DNA of 64,000 nt from Nitrosococcus wardiae (GCF_004421105.1 NZ_CP038033.1:205659-269658); one strand, 5' to 3'; shown: positions 25,644-35,050, counted from the first letter of the stretch. Translations and numbers: made by a program. The notes: generated by a model not told the origin, from the sequence alone.

Positions 25644-27572
25644 ATGTGCGGCTTAATTTTTATGTATTCTCCCCATCTTGAGCCCTCTGAAAGGATCATA
25701 AAAGTTTATTCTGGGCTTACTCGAATTGCCCATCGAGGACCTGATGACCAGGGCATCTCTGCCGAGGGACAATGGGCAATGGGGCACCGCAGGCTCTCCA
25801 TTATTGATCAGAAATGCAGCCAGCAACCTATCAGCGATCCTACAGGACGTTACTTTTTGACCTATAATGGAGAAGTTTATAACTACCGCGAGTTGCGTGC
25901 TGGCCTGCTAAGCAACTGGTCGTTTCGGACCCAGGGCGACACCGAGGCCGTGCTCGCAGGCCTTGTCACCTATGGCCCAGACTTCCTCCATCAGATGGAG
26001 GGGATGTGGGCCTTGGCCTTCTGGGACAGGCAGGAACGGAATTTATTACTGGCACGGGATAGAATGGGCAAAAAGCCCCTGTACTATCAACCGCAAAAAG
26101 AAGCTATTTGCTGTGCCTCAGAACTTTCTGCATTATCCTGTCTTAGTGATCAAGTCTGGACTGAAGACTTAAACAGCACTGCAGATTATTTTCGGTACGG
26201 CTACTATCTTCCTGGCACCACGGCTTATCAGGACGTCTTCGAGGTATTACCCGGACATGTTTTAACCTGGTCCCCCCATGGCAACACTCATTCCCAATCC
26301 TACTGGTCCCTCCCCCTCACCCACTTCACCGGCACCCAGAAGCAGGCCCGAGCGCTGCTGCATGATAAATTGATTCAGGCAATACAACGGCGTCTAGTGG
26401 CAGACGTGGAAGTCGGCGCCTTTCTCTCCGGCGGCATTGACTCTTCGCTCATTGTCAGCCTGCTCAGTCAGGAATTAAATTTCACTCCCAAAACCTTCAC
26501 CATAGGTTTTTCCGAAATCGCTTATGATGAACGGCGATACGCTCGCATCATTGCAGAAAGGTGCCAAACCCAACACTATGAGCAGTGCTTGGAGCAGTGG
26601 GATGCTGCTAGGCTGCAACAACTAATACTCGATCATATCGGCCAGCCGTTTGCCGACTCTTCACTGCTGCCCACGGCTTTAGTTTCTGAACTCGCCGCCC
26701 AGCATGTCAAGGTTGTCCTTTCCGGTGATGGCGGTGATGAACTCTTCAGTGGCTACCAGCGTTATCAGGCCCGCGCCATCTTGCGCTGGTACACACGCCT
26801 GCCTAAGGGGCTCCGAAAAGGGATTGGTCAAATTATACGGGCCTTGCCAGAACCGATGGTTCATCATAGCCGCAGCTTATTGAAAAAGGCCCATCTGTTC
26901 GAAGATATCGTGCAGCGCATGGACGCTGAAACGCCCTATCTCGCTCCACTTTTCTATTCCCCCACGGACTTTCAACGGCTGGCCCCCGAACTGGTAGGAT
27001 ATGGCCATACTCCCCCCCAGTTGCCTGAAGAAAGTCGCCTAGATGACATCCAGGCAATGATGACTGCCGATGCCCTCATCTATCTGCCGCAAGACATCCT
27101 CACTAAAGTCGACCGAGCTTCCATGGCCTATGGTCTCGAATCCCGAGCCCCCTTCCTGGACAAAGAAGTCGTGGAACTAGCCTTCTCCCTACCCCGCCAT
27201 TGGCATCGACACGGCTTACAAGGCAAGCATCTTTTGAAAGAGACCTTTGCAGGGTGCCTTTCCACCGAGATCTGGCAACGCCGAAAACAAGGTTTTGCTG
27301 TCCCCATCCATAGCTGGTTTCGAGGCGCCATGGGCAATGACTTGGAAAAGCTATTGCAGGAAGGAGACAGCCCCTTAAATCGTTCCCAAGTCCTTGCCCT
27401 GCTCACGGCTCACCGTAAACAGCAACGGGATCATGGTTACCGTTTATGGCAAATTTATGTTTATCTCCTTTGGCGCTCTCGCCAAGTACAACAAATTGAC
27501 CATCACTTATCCACCACCAGCGATTTAAGCGATGGTAATTGGCACCTTAACAGAGCTAGCGTCGGAGCATAA
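25644..27572 (+). CDS. asnB: Asparagine synthase (glutamine-hydrolysing)-like amidotransferase
   Basis: 642 residues in the AsnB family. The class II glutaminase domain begins MCGLIF, exposing the nucleophile Cys2, followed by RIAHRGPDDQG and YNGEVYNYRELR. The synthetase domain has the ATP-pyrophosphatase loop AFLSGGIDSSLI, then VVLSGDGGDELFSGYQRY and KVDRASMAYGLESRAPFLD. Members in polysaccharide clusters commonly amidate or otherwise modify a surface sugar rather than making free asparagine, and the context here (between two GT4 genes) favours that. The product is not proven. Confidence 0.85.
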   Translation: MCGLIFMYSPHLEPSERIIKVYSGLTRIAHRGPDDQGISAEGQWAMGHRRLSIIDQKCSQQPISDPTGRYFLTYNGEVYNYRELRAGLLSNWSFRTQGDTEAVLAGLVTYGPDFLHQMEGMWALAFWDRQERNLLLARDRMGKKPLYYQPQKEAICCASELSALSCLSDQVWTEDLNSTADYFRYGYYLPGTTAYQDVFEVLPGHVLTWSPHGNTHSQSYWSLPLTHFTGTQKQARALLHDKLIQAIQRRLVADVEVGAFLSGGIDSSLIVSLLSQELNFTPKTFTIGFSEIAYDERRYARIIAERCQTQHYEQCLEQWDAARLQQLILDHIGQPFADSSLLPTALVSELAAQHVKVVLSGDGGDELFSGYQRYQARAILRWYTRLPKGLRKGIGQIIRALPEPMVHHSRSLLKKAHLFEDIVQRMDAETPYLAPLFYSPTDFQRLAPELVGYGHTPPQLPEESRLDDIQAMMTADALIYLPQDILTKVDRASMAYGLESRAPFLDKEVVELAFSLPRHWHRHGLQGKHLLKETFAGCLSTEIWQRRKQGFAVPIHSWFRGAMGNDLEKLLQEGDSPLNRSQVLALLTAHRKQQRDHGYRLWQIYVYLLWRSRQVQQIDHHLSTTSDLSDGNWHLNRASVGA

Positions 27573-27576
27573 GCCT

Positions 27577-28698
27577 GTGAAGCCCCGGCTCGCGCTCTTT
27601 CTGCCTGACCTTAATGGGGGGGGAGCAGAACGGGTGATGCTCACACTTGCCCAAGGCTTTCTAGAAAGGGGTATCCAAGTGGATCTTGTGCTTGCTCACG
27701 CCGTGGGGCCTTTGCTTGATTTAGTGACTCAAGGTGTTAGCTTGTATAGTTTAAGCGATGGATCCCGCTTTTCTAGTAGAATAGGATTAGCACTTAGCGC
27801 ACTATGGGGGCTCACTCGCTATCTGCGTCGTGAGCAGCCAACCACCTTGATGAGTACCCTCACCGGGGCAAATATAATTGCTGTATTAGCAAAGATTTTA
27901 GCACGATCTCCTACTCGCCTTGTTTTGCGAGAAGCCAATACTGCTCTTAATCACCGTAGCTTCTTGACGCAATTCGCTGTGCGAATTCTTTATCCCTGTG
28001 CAGATGCCATAGTAGCAGTTTCTCAAGGGGTGCAGAAGGACTTAATCGACAGGATTGGTATCTCGCCGGACAAAATAACCCATATTCCTAATCCAGTAGA
28101 TATTGCCACTATTACACGCCAGGCAGAAGAAGAGATTAACCATCCTTGGTTTTACAAAGGACAGTCACCGGTCATTATCAGTCTAGGTCGTCTAACTAGG
28201 CAAAAAGATTTTACTACGCTAATTTACGCCTTCGCCCGCTTGCGACAGACTCGAGCTGCACGCCTCATGATCTTGGGGGAAGGAGAAGAGCGCAGTAAAC
28301 TCGAAGCGTTAGTCAGCAGACTTGATCTTGTTACTGACGTAACATTACCTGGTTTTAAAGTTAACCCCTACCCCTATCTGCAACAAGCAGCGCTTTTTGT
28401 CCTATCTTCTCGTTGGGAAGGAATGCCAAGTGTCATCCTAGAAGCTCTAGCTTTTGGCGTACCAGTCGTAGCAACCGATTGCCATAGCGGGCCACGGGAA
28501 ATTTTGGAAGAGGGCCGCTTTGGAAATTTAGTGCCCGTAGGTCATACCCAAGCACTATTTAGAGCTATATCGGATGCTCTAGACCATGCTACTAAAGCAA
28601 CAGTATTGCAAACGCGAGCAGAGTATTTCTCACCAGCTTCTACAGCCTTAAGATATCTTGCTGTCATGCTGCCATCACAGGCAGGAGCTAAACCTTGA
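27577..28698 (+). CDS. Glycosyltransferase family 4
   Basis: 373 residues from a GTG at 27577, which follows GGAG and lies just after the asnB-like stop. An in-frame ATG at 27532 would overlap asnB by 41 bases and adds residues outside the family start. GT-B fold: RLALFLPDLNGGGAERVMLTLAQGF is the classic GT4 N-terminus; SLGRLTRQKDFTTLIYAF and SSRWEGMPSVILEALAFGVPVVATDC form the donor site. Its stop overlaps the next gene's TTG start. Confidence 0.87.
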   Translation: MKPRLALFLPDLNGGGAERVMLTLAQGFLERGIQVDLVLAHAVGPLLDLVTQGVSLYSLSDGSRFSSRIGLALSALWGLTRYLRREQPTTLMSTLTGANIIAVLAKILARSPTRLVLREANTALNHRSFLTQFAVRILYPCADAIVAVSQGVQKDLIDRIGISPDKITHIPNPVDIATITRQAEEEINHPWFYKGQSPVIISLGRLTRQKDFTTLIYAFARLRQTRAARLMILGEGEERSKLEALVSRLDLVTDVTLPGFKVNPYPYLQQAALFVLSSRWEGMPSVILEALAFGVPVVATDCHSGPREILEEGRFGNLVPVGHTQALFRAISDALDHATKATVLQTRAEYFSPASTALRYLAVMLPSQAGAKP

Positions 28699-29597
28699 GT
28701 AAAGCTCCGATATTTGAATTACTGCGAAAAATTATGCGGTGGGTGCTCTACTTAAGTGTTGTAGCTCTGTTTGCATTTTTGTTCTATAAACATCGACTCG
28801 AGGTGATGAATACCTTTATTGCCCATGGATGGGTGCTATTGTATGCTACTGCAATAACCATTCTCGGTTTTTCAGCGCAGACCCTGAATTTCTTACAACT
28901 TATAGAGGCATCAAAAAAGCCTCCCTTCCAGGATACATTGCACGCTTGGGCTTTGGCCAATATTGTGAATTATCTCGGTCCATTCCAACCAGGGATTGCC
29001 GTACGAATGGCCTTTTTTAAACGGCATGGGATAGGAGTTGCCACCACAACCCGCGCGACATTGACTCAGTTGCAGCTCAGCTTTTGGGTTGCAACCGGTA
29101 TAGCTGCAGTTGCAGGGTCTTTTAGTCATTACGAACCGGTTCGCCCCGTTGCATTTTTTAGTGCAATTTTATTTTTTCTATGGCCCCTGTGGCTGCGTAT
29201 TTCCCATTTAGCACTTCTTTGGTCATCATCGCACATTGAGTTTATCGACAGACATAAAAGCACACTAATTTTATTCTTTACATTAGCTCCAACACGCACA
29301 TTGCTCCTCGTAATTAGCCAATATATCCTAGGTGCACTTAGCTTATATGTTGTTTATTGGGGCTTTCACGCACAAATTAATCTTCAAGATGCATTTTTGC
29401 TTGCCGTAGCAAGCACATTATCTACATTGGTTGCTGTTACACCAAACAACCTTGGAATTCAAGATGCTTTGTACGGATACAGCGCCCACCTCTATGGCTT
29501 AACTGTAAGTGAAGCATTAAGTCTTACTATTCTCTTACGCTTGGCCCATATCTTGGCATGTGGGCTAATCCTTTTGTGGATACGTCCTTACCGTTGA
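28695..29597 (+). CDS. Flippase-like polytopic membrane protein (UPF0104/LPG synthetase TM family)
   Basis: 300 residues with about eight hydrophobic segments and the lysylphosphatidylglycerol-synthetase-TM fold: FLQLIEASKKPPFQDTLHAWALANIVNYLGPFQPGIAVRM, and a late TPNNLGIQDALYGYSAHLYGLTVSEALSLTILLR motif. Relatives in glycan clusters are thought to move lipid-linked intermediates or lipids across the inner membrane. TTG start overlapping the preceding stop. Last gene of the forward glycan cluster. Confidence 0.75.
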   Translation: MSKAPIFELLRKIMRWVLYLSVVALFAFLFYKHRLEVMNTFIAHGWVLLYATAITILGFSAQTLNFLQLIEASKKPPFQDTLHAWALANIVNYLGPFQPGIAVRMAFFKRHGIGVATTTRATLTQLQLSFWVATGIAAVAGSFSHYEPVRPVAFFSAILFFLWPLWLRISHLALLWSSSHIEFIDRHKSTLILFFTLAPTRTLLLVISQYILGALSLYVVYWGFHAQINLQDAFLLAVASTLSTLVAVTPNNLGIQDALYGYSAHLYGLTVSEALSLTILLRLAHILACGLILLWIRPYR

Positions 29598-29763
29598 TAC
29601 TCTGCTTGCTTAATTTTTCACAATCCGCGATTAATATCTCTATGGTTCTGAATTTGCAGAAAAATGTAAATTAGCTGGTTGTGGTAATATAGAAATTTAG
29701 CTTAGACTGTAATGCAGCACACTGGAGAAAAGGGATAACATCGTTGCTGCTCGCACTTCTTCA

Positions 29764-30525
29764 CTACTGCTTAATTACTATCCCTTGTCCTGTAGTAAGC
29801 AATATTACATAATCGGATTTATCTGACATAAATTCTTGTACCGCAGAATAAGCTCCAGGGCATACAGTCGAACCATAATCGTCAAGAACAAATACACCTC
29901 CAGAGTTTAGCCGGGGATAGAAAAAAGCAAGGCTATCTAAAGTGGGCTGGTAGAGATCAACATCAATGTGCACGAGACGAAATCTTTTATCCTTGACTTC
30001 TTTGAATCTTGACGGTATCCAACCTTTGTAAATAGCTATATTTGAAAATTCCTTTAATACTTCCCTAATTTTATCTTCCGTCGCACATAGATTACCTTGA
30101 GACCATTCAAAGTGATCACCTTTAAGCGGACGATCGATCTCCTGTGGTTGAGAAAGACCAGCAAAAGAATCAAATAAATACAAAGGTGTTTCAGGAGAAG
30201 TAGCAGCCATAAACCATGCTGAAGCCCCTTGGTAACAGCCACATTCAGCCATCTCACCAGGAATATACCGCGTAAATTTAACGAACTCCCGGAGAGTATA
30301 TTTTCGATCTTCAGAATATACATTCTGAGGTGAAAGGCGCCTAAAATTAGCAAGAAAATCTTTATCCTCACGCCATAGCTTGTAATCATCACTTATGGGA
30401 AAATCGCCAAAAGCAGATGCCGATATTCTTGCTAATTCCTGACGTATGCGCCTACGTTGTGCTGATGTTCCCGTTATGAGCCATTTCATGGCCCTAGCTA
30501 TGCGGCTAACGGTATACATTTTCAT
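29764..30525 (-). CDS. TylF/MycF-family O-methyltransferase
   Basis: 253 residues from ATG 30525 (GTGAG ribosome site nine bases upstream); a TTG at 30549 is possible. Matches the macrocin O-methyltransferase family: SAM-binding GEMAECGCYQGASAWFMAA, LYLFDSFAGLSQP, the metal-binding HIDVDLYQPTLDSLAFFYPRL and VFVLDDYGSTVCPGA. Known members put methyl groups on deoxysugars using Mg. Here it probably methylates a sugar of the glycan built by its neighbours. Last gene of the reverse cluster. Confidence 0.85.
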   Translation of the reverse strand: MKMYTVSRIARAMKWLITGTSAQRRRIRQELARISASAFGDFPISDDYKLWREDKDFLANFRRLSPQNVYSEDRKYTLREFVKFTRYIPGEMAECGCYQGASAWFMAATSPETPLYLFDSFAGLSQPQEIDRPLKGDHFEWSQGNLCATEDKIREVLKEFSNIAIYKGWIPSRFKEVKDKRFRLVHIDVDLYQPTLDSLAFFYPRLNSGGVFVLDDYGSTVCPGAYSAVQEFMSDKSDYVILLTTGQGIVIKQ

Positions 30526-30563
30526 TAGTTGATTCTCACTTCGGAGCAAAACTTGCTATAAAA

Positions 30564-31343
30564 TTATTTTATAATCTTTGAAGTATCGTGCAGACAAAAA
30601 ATGTTGGTCGAACTTCCCAGGATACAACTTAAGCTTGCCCGCACCTTAAGAGATAAATTGTGATGAAAGATGGCATTACCAGTATAGAAAATACTTGTAT
30701 AGCGAGTATATTTAATTGCCCATCCACCTTGTTTGAATAAACGTTTCCAACCATAGCGGCTAAAAAGGTACAACTCCGATAATGAGCCGCCATGTTCCCC
30801 ATGACGGTGAGGCCAAAGCATTATACAAACAAGCCTTACTAGAGGTAAGCGTTTAGCTGTCATATACGCAAAGTTTTCTTGGGTGAAGATCTTGAAAATA
30901 GAATACTTTAATGCACGAAAAATGAGCTTGACGATATAGATATAATGTGTCAAAGAAGTCCAAAGTCTCCATGTGGATGTAGGAATAACATGAACTGCTA
31001 AACCGCCAGGCTTCAGTACACGTTTAATTTCGTCTTGAAAGTCAACTAAATGTGGTATATGTTCTAGAACATTAGAGCTGAATACAATATCGAATGTATC
31101 ATTGGCAAAAGGGATTGTATATCCATCATAGAATTGCACAGGAAATACAGTATAGGGCAGATAACGACTGCTTTGCACATCAATTGCTTTGACCCAATAT
31201 CCATGCTCAGCGAGCATCTTTGCCTGCCAACCAGCACCAGCACCAATTTCTAGAATTCGAGCGCCCTTTGGCATATAGCCCATTGCTAAATTAAGCTCAT
31301 AGGACCTGATACTTTCTAGATAACAGCTATTATCCACTATCAT
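30564..31343 (-). CDS. Class I SAM-dependent methyltransferase
   Basis: 259 residues. Methyltransf_11-type core: motif I ARILEIGAGAGWQAKMLAEHG, acidic post-I VKAIDVQ, FDIVFSSNVLEHIPHLVDFQDEIKRVLKPGG. The C-terminal half is less conserved and has a hydrophobic stretch. No substrate can be named. Lies 38 bases from the TylF-like gene and 59 from the GT2 gene, all on the minus strand, so it is likely part of the same glycan-modification unit. Confidence 0.78.
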   Translation of the reverse strand: MIVDNSCYLESIRSYELNLAMGYMPKGARILEIGAGAGWQAKMLAEHGYWVKAIDVQSSRYLPYTVFPVQFYDGYTIPFANDTFDIVFSSNVLEHIPHLVDFQDEIKRVLKPGGLAVHVIPTSTWRLWTSLTHYIYIVKLIFRALKYSIFKIFTQENFAYMTAKRLPLVRLVCIMLWPHRHGEHGGSLSELYLFSRYGWKRLFKQGGWAIKYTRYTSIFYTGNAIFHHNLSLKVRASLSCILGSSTNIFCLHDTSKIIK

Positions 31344-31401
31344 GCTTAAATCACAGTTTATTATAAACTAGGCAATATTACCGTAATCTGACTCTTTAAC
31401 C

Positions 31402-32268
31402 TTATTGTCTAGCCGTATTAGCATATAACAGATTAGCAATCTGCTCCGAGATAAGCCCCATCAAAAAAACCAGAACCGAAGTAATAAATAACAGTGCACT
31501 CATATTAGTAAACTGACCCGCCGTCATATAAGTATAAAAATAATTGCTGATACCGAGAACAAAAAAACCGAAACTTATCGGTGTAAATACTTTCAGGGGT
31601 GAATAAAGGGTCGCCACTTTTAATATAATAAAAAAAAAGCGCACCCCATCCTTAAGTAGGTTGATATGGCTTTTTCCTTCACGTTTATTGGCACAGACAG
31701 GGACATAACTTACTAAATAGCCTGCACGGAAAAAGGCCATGGTACTCGTCGTAGGATAGGAAAAACCATTGGGTAAGAGGTATAGAAACTCCCGGAAACG
31801 TTTAGCGCGCACAACCCGGAAGCCTGAGGTCAAATCTTCAATTCGATGCCCTGTGACCCAACTAGCAAGACAGTTGTAGAAACCATTGCCCAAGCGCCTG
31901 CTTAAAGAGGCCTGAGAAGCGGAATCCCGAGCCCCTACAACCATATCAAAACCTTCGGAGAGTCGTTCTAACAAACGGGATATATCCGCAGGATCATGTT
32001 GACCATCGGCATCCATAAAAACAATCCATTCTCCTTTAGCCGCGCGCGCACCATGTTTTATTGCTGCACCATTACCCATGCTATAGGCATGGGTGATTAG
32101 CTTTACACCCGCAGCCTGGGATACCTCTAAGGTCTCATCTCTAGATCCATCATTGACGACGAGAATCTCCGCATCAGGATAGCTTTCTTGGAGCACAGGA
32201 AGCAGCTTCTTCAGGCTGCTCGCCTCATTCTTCGCTGGCAAAACAATGCTAAGGGTTTGCTGCTCCAT
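31402..32268 (-). CDS. Glycosyltransferase family 2 with C-terminal membrane helices (DPM/ArnC-like)
   Basis: 288 residues. GT-A domain: LSIVLPAKNEASSLKKLLP, VVNDGSRDETLEVS, the DXD-type VFMDADGQHDPADI, and LTSGFRVVRAKRF. Two hydrophobic helices at the C-terminus anchor it, as in dolichol-phosphate-mannose-synthase-like enzymes that load a sugar onto undecaprenyl phosphate. It would supply the lipid-linked sugar to the membrane protein encoded next upstream. Confidence 0.87.
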   Translation of the reverse strand: MEQQTLSIVLPAKNEASSLKKLLPVLQESYPDAEILVVNDGSRDETLEVSQAAGVKLITHAYSMGNGAAIKHGARAAKGEWIVFMDADGQHDPADISRLLERLSEGFDMVVGARDSASQASLSRRLGNGFYNCLASWVTGHRIEDLTSGFRVVRAKRFREFLYLLPNGFSYPTTSTMAFFRAGYLVSYVPVCANKREGKSHINLLKDGVRFFFIILKVATLYSPLKVFTPISFGFFVLGISNYFYTYMTAGQFTNMSALLFITSVLVFLMGLISEQIANLLYANTARQ

Positions 32269-32332
32269 GGGTTTGTCCTAACTTGCAGGGGATTTGCTAG
32301 TTATATCGGCCCCCGATTTCCTTTCCTCAGCG

Positions 32333-34333
32333 CTATTCATCCCTATTTCTAGTAGATACCCCTTTATCCAAATTATCTAGCAACTCTTCTAGTGCTTTCT
32401 TCTCCCCCTGTAAGCGCCGTGCATGAAGGTCCGAAAGGGGTAAGGCACCAAGCGCAGCATACTCAGCTTGCGCTTCTTGGTAACGACCCGTATAGCGCAA
32501 CAGGGCTGCATAATTGAGCGCAAGCTGGGGGTCTTTCGGATTAACTTTTTTTGCTTTCTCCGCCAACTGCAATGCCTGACTCAAATCCCCCTTCGCCAAC
32601 AAAAATATGGAATATTCTGTCAGCAACACCGTCTTTGCCTGATGGACAAGCGCCGGGTTCTCAATCGCTGCACTAAAGAACATCCCCAAATGTTCCTGTG
32701 ACCACTGGCATTGCTTCTCAAGATAACATTTATTGATTTTCTGTAAATTATGAATCGTAAAGGGAGTTAACGGTGTAGTCGCTAATTCTTGGGCCAGCAA
32801 CTTTACCTGTGCCTCATCGACGGGTTTAGTAAGGGCATGGTCCATTGCCAACATAGCTAGGGGAGCGCTTAGGAAGCGCGGATCATTGCGATAAGCTTGG
32901 GAAAAAAATTCTTTTCCCCGTTGATAATATACTTCCCGGCCAGCTTCAGCTTTTTCAGCCAAGGCCAGTTGAAAGAATAATCGCCCCGCATCGTAATGAG
33001 TACGGGCTGAGTGGGGATGATGGCGGGCACTGACTAGCAGATGTTCCAAAGGATTACCCCAGATATCGGCACGGATGGCGGTTATCGTCGAAAGCAAAAC
33101 AAGGATTGTACTCGCCACAAAAATTCGCAAACTCCTTTGGGGGATCAACACCCCTACGCCATAGGCAAGCATCAAGGCAATTCCAAACAAGGGCGTATAA
33201 TTGCGATGCTCATGAACCAACTCTAGGCTAAAGATAGTGGATTCCATACTGTGGCCGATGAGAAAAAATCCCAGGCCAAAAGCAAACACAGGCGCTCGTT
33301 TGCGCAATAGAAGGCAAGCCATCCCCAGGGCCATGACCCCTAGAACCGCAGGTAAAGTTGTGGTGGGTTCTAACCAACCGTGGGAAATCGCGAAATCGTC
33401 GTGGTACAAACCAAAATTGGCCAATCGCGGGAAAAAAATAAGCTGCAAGTAATACCAAAAAACGCGGGCCTCGGTCAGCAAGCGTTCACCTAGAGTAAAC
33501 TCCTTAATCTCATAGCCACGCAGCCACCAATCGGCATAGAACAACAAATAAAGGGTACCAAGGATAACAGGCAGTACAACAATAAGCAGATTACCGGCAA
33601 TAAGCAGTCGCCGCGTGCTTTGGCGAACAGCGCTAAACTGGAACAGTGTCAATTCTGCCAGCAAGATAAACAGCGGCAGTAGGAGAGCGTTTTCCTTGCT
33701 CAATGCGCCTAGGGGCAAGGCGATAAATAAAGCTAAGCCGATGGCGATCCAGCCGTTTTTGCCTTCCATCTGCCGGCGACGACCCCAAGCATAGAGGCCA
33801 AGACCGGCAAAGGTAAAAAAGGCCGCAAGACTGGTCATCCGCTGCACCACGTAAAGCACCGGAGTCAGATTTAGCGGATGCAACAACCACAGAGCTGCAC
33901 AGCCAAAGCTCATCCAGGAAATGGTAATGTCATTCAATGTCTTCTGCCGACAACGCCGGTAGGCGGCAAGCAATTGCCAGACAGCAAGATAAACGAGAAT
34001 GCCGGTGGCCAGATGAACGAAAAGGTTAACCAGCTTGAAAGCGTAAGGGTCTAACCCGCTTATATAATGGTTAAAGGCAAAACTCAGGAGACTTAATGGG
34101 CGCTTGAGGGGTCCAGACTCAGTGGAAAAGGCGGCCTGCCAAAGGCTTTCCACGGAAAGTTCTTCAATCTGAACGGCTGTATTGTCGGTAATATTATGTT
34201 CATCATCAAACAAAAATCCACCATAAAGCCCCGGCGCATAAATACCCCAAGCAAGCAGAAGCACTAAAATAAGCCCAATGTATGGCCGCTGGGTTACCCT
34301 CCATAGTGATGAAATTTTTTTTGCCAATATCAT
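32333..34333 (-). CDS. Polytopic membrane protein with C-terminal TPRs; candidate pilin oligosaccharyltransferase
   Basis: 666 residues. About ten to eleven hydrophobic segments followed by a soluble C-terminal third with tetratricopeptide-like repeats (ALQLAEKAKKVNPKDPQLALNYAALLRYTGRYQEAQAEY). The first periplasmic loop has FDDEHNITDN and PLKRPLSLLSFAFNHYISGLDPYAFKLVNLFVHL, a pattern of GT-C/TMTC-like transferases with an acidic pair after helix 1. It starts about 110 bases after the pilin stop, beyond the pilin terminator. Role as the enzyme that puts a glycan on the pilin is inferred from topology and position. Confidence 0.65.
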   Translation of the reverse strand: MILAKKISSLWRVTQRPYIGLILVLLLAWGIYAPGLYGGFLFDDEHNITDNTAVQIEELSVESLWQAAFSTESGPLKRPLSLLSFAFNHYISGLDPYAFKLVNLFVHLATGILVYLAVWQLLAAYRRCRQKTLNDITISWMSFGCAALWLLHPLNLTPVLYVVQRMTSLAAFFTFAGLGLYAWGRRRQMEGKNGWIAIGLALFIALPLGALSKENALLLPLFILLAELTLFQFSAVRQSTRRLLIAGNLLIVVLPVILGTLYLLFYADWWLRGYEIKEFTLGERLLTEARVFWYYLQLIFFPRLANFGLYHDDFAISHGWLEPTTTLPAVLGVMALGMACLLLRKRAPVFAFGLGFFLIGHSMESTIFSLELVHEHRNYTPLFGIALMLAYGVGVLIPQRSLRIFVASTILVLLSTITAIRADIWGNPLEHLLVSARHHPHSARTHYDAGRLFFQLALAEKAEAGREVYYQRGKEFFSQAYRNDPRFLSAPLAMLAMDHALTKPVDEAQVKLLAQELATTPLTPFTIHNLQKINKCYLEKQCQWSQEHLGMFFSAAIENPALVHQAKTVLLTEYSIFLLAKGDLSQALQLAEKAKKVNPKDPQLALNYAALLRYTGRYQEAQAEYAALGALPLSDLHARRLQGEKKALEELLDNLDKGVSTRNRDE

Positions 34334-34390
34334 GACATTTACTCTTTAATCGCTGCAGGTATCAGGGTGGATATCGGCCTAGTTTGTATA

Positions 34391-34423
34391 AAGAAAAGGG
34401 CCATCTGTATAATCAGATGGCCC
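34391..34423 (-). terminator. Rho-independent terminator after the pilin gene
   Basis: GGGCCATCTG (34398-34407), a 6-base loop and CAGATGGCCC (34414-34423) form a perfect 10-base-pair stem. On the minus strand it is followed by TTTTCTTT. It lies 23 bases after the pilin stop and would give strong pilin mRNA with limited read-through to the downstream transferase genes. Confidence 0.88.
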
Positions 34424-34445
34424 TCGTGCCAAATGCTATAACTGT

Positions 34446-34943
34446 TTAGCTACGGCAGTCTGCAGGAAGATATTTATCTATTACGTTGGTTGTCCCCTGA
34501 GTACCCTGCACCGACAGGCCACCAGGAGCTGGGGCTGAACCACAAACCCATGCAATGGGGCCACTTGGCGGCATTCCATCTGCGGCCACTTGTAGGTTGA
34601 CCGTTGAATTTGCAATAGCCGCATTCGCCCGGTTTCCAAACGTAACCAGAATACTGCCTTGGTTATCAGCAGCTATACTCGTCACGTAAGTACCCTGAAT
34701 GCTTGCGGCAGTAGCCACTCCAACTGACTGATTAGCAGCTGCTACTGAAGGAAATCGGCCACGATGCTGGATAAAATCAGCATAACCCTGCTTGACTGCC
34801 GAGGCCAAGTTGAGCCCTTCTGTCACCTGCGCACGAATAGTGTAATCCTGGTATGCCGGAATGGCGACAGCAGCCAAAATACCAATGATCGCCACCACGA
34901 TCATCAATTCAATCAACGTAAAACCTTGTTGTACTTTTCTCAT
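34446..34943 (-). CDS. pilA: Type IVa major pilin-like protein
   Basis: 165 residues from ATG 34943, preceded by AAGGAG; the longer frame upstream has no ribosome site. Short basic leader MRKVQQG, then the prepilin-peptidase site [25 protein letters not shown] with Glu5. Two C-terminal cysteines (WVCGS...ADCRS) form the D-loop disulfide, and the last residue is serine. Major subunit of a retractable type IV pilus assembled at the inner membrane. Transcribed from a sigma-54 promoter, with a terminator directly behind. Confidence 0.93.
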   Translation of the reverse strand: MRKVQQGFTLIELMIVVAIIGILAAVAIPAYQDYTIRAQVTEGLNLASAVKQGYADFIQHRGRFPSVAAANQSVGVATAASIQGTYVTSIAADNQGSILVTFGNRANAAIANSTVNLQVAADGMPPSGPIAWVCGSAPAPGGLSVQGTQGTTNVIDKYLPADCRS

Positions 34944-35035
34944 TACGAGCGACTCCTTGAAATTAATTTGACGGAAACCCAAATCTGTATATTGGCGGCA
35001 GATAAATCCTTTACCTGCCTGCACACTACCATCGA

Positions 35036-35050
35036 GCAATCAGCATGCCA
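35036..35050 (-). promoter_or_regulatory. Sigma-54 (RpoN) promoter of the pilin gene
   Basis: On the minus strand TGGCATGCTGATTGC matches the -24/-12 consensus TGGCAC-N5-TTGC with one mismatch and keeps the invariant GG and GC ten bases apart. It lies about 95 bases before the pilin ATG, giving a leader of about 80 bases. Pilin genes are classically transcribed by RpoN with PilR, and pilSR are encoded in this window. Confidence 0.85.

Noticed and set aside
34944-35039. N-terminal extension of the pilin frame
   Set aside because: The open frame continues upstream, but the AAGGAG ribosome site and the short MRKVQQG leader place the start at 34943.
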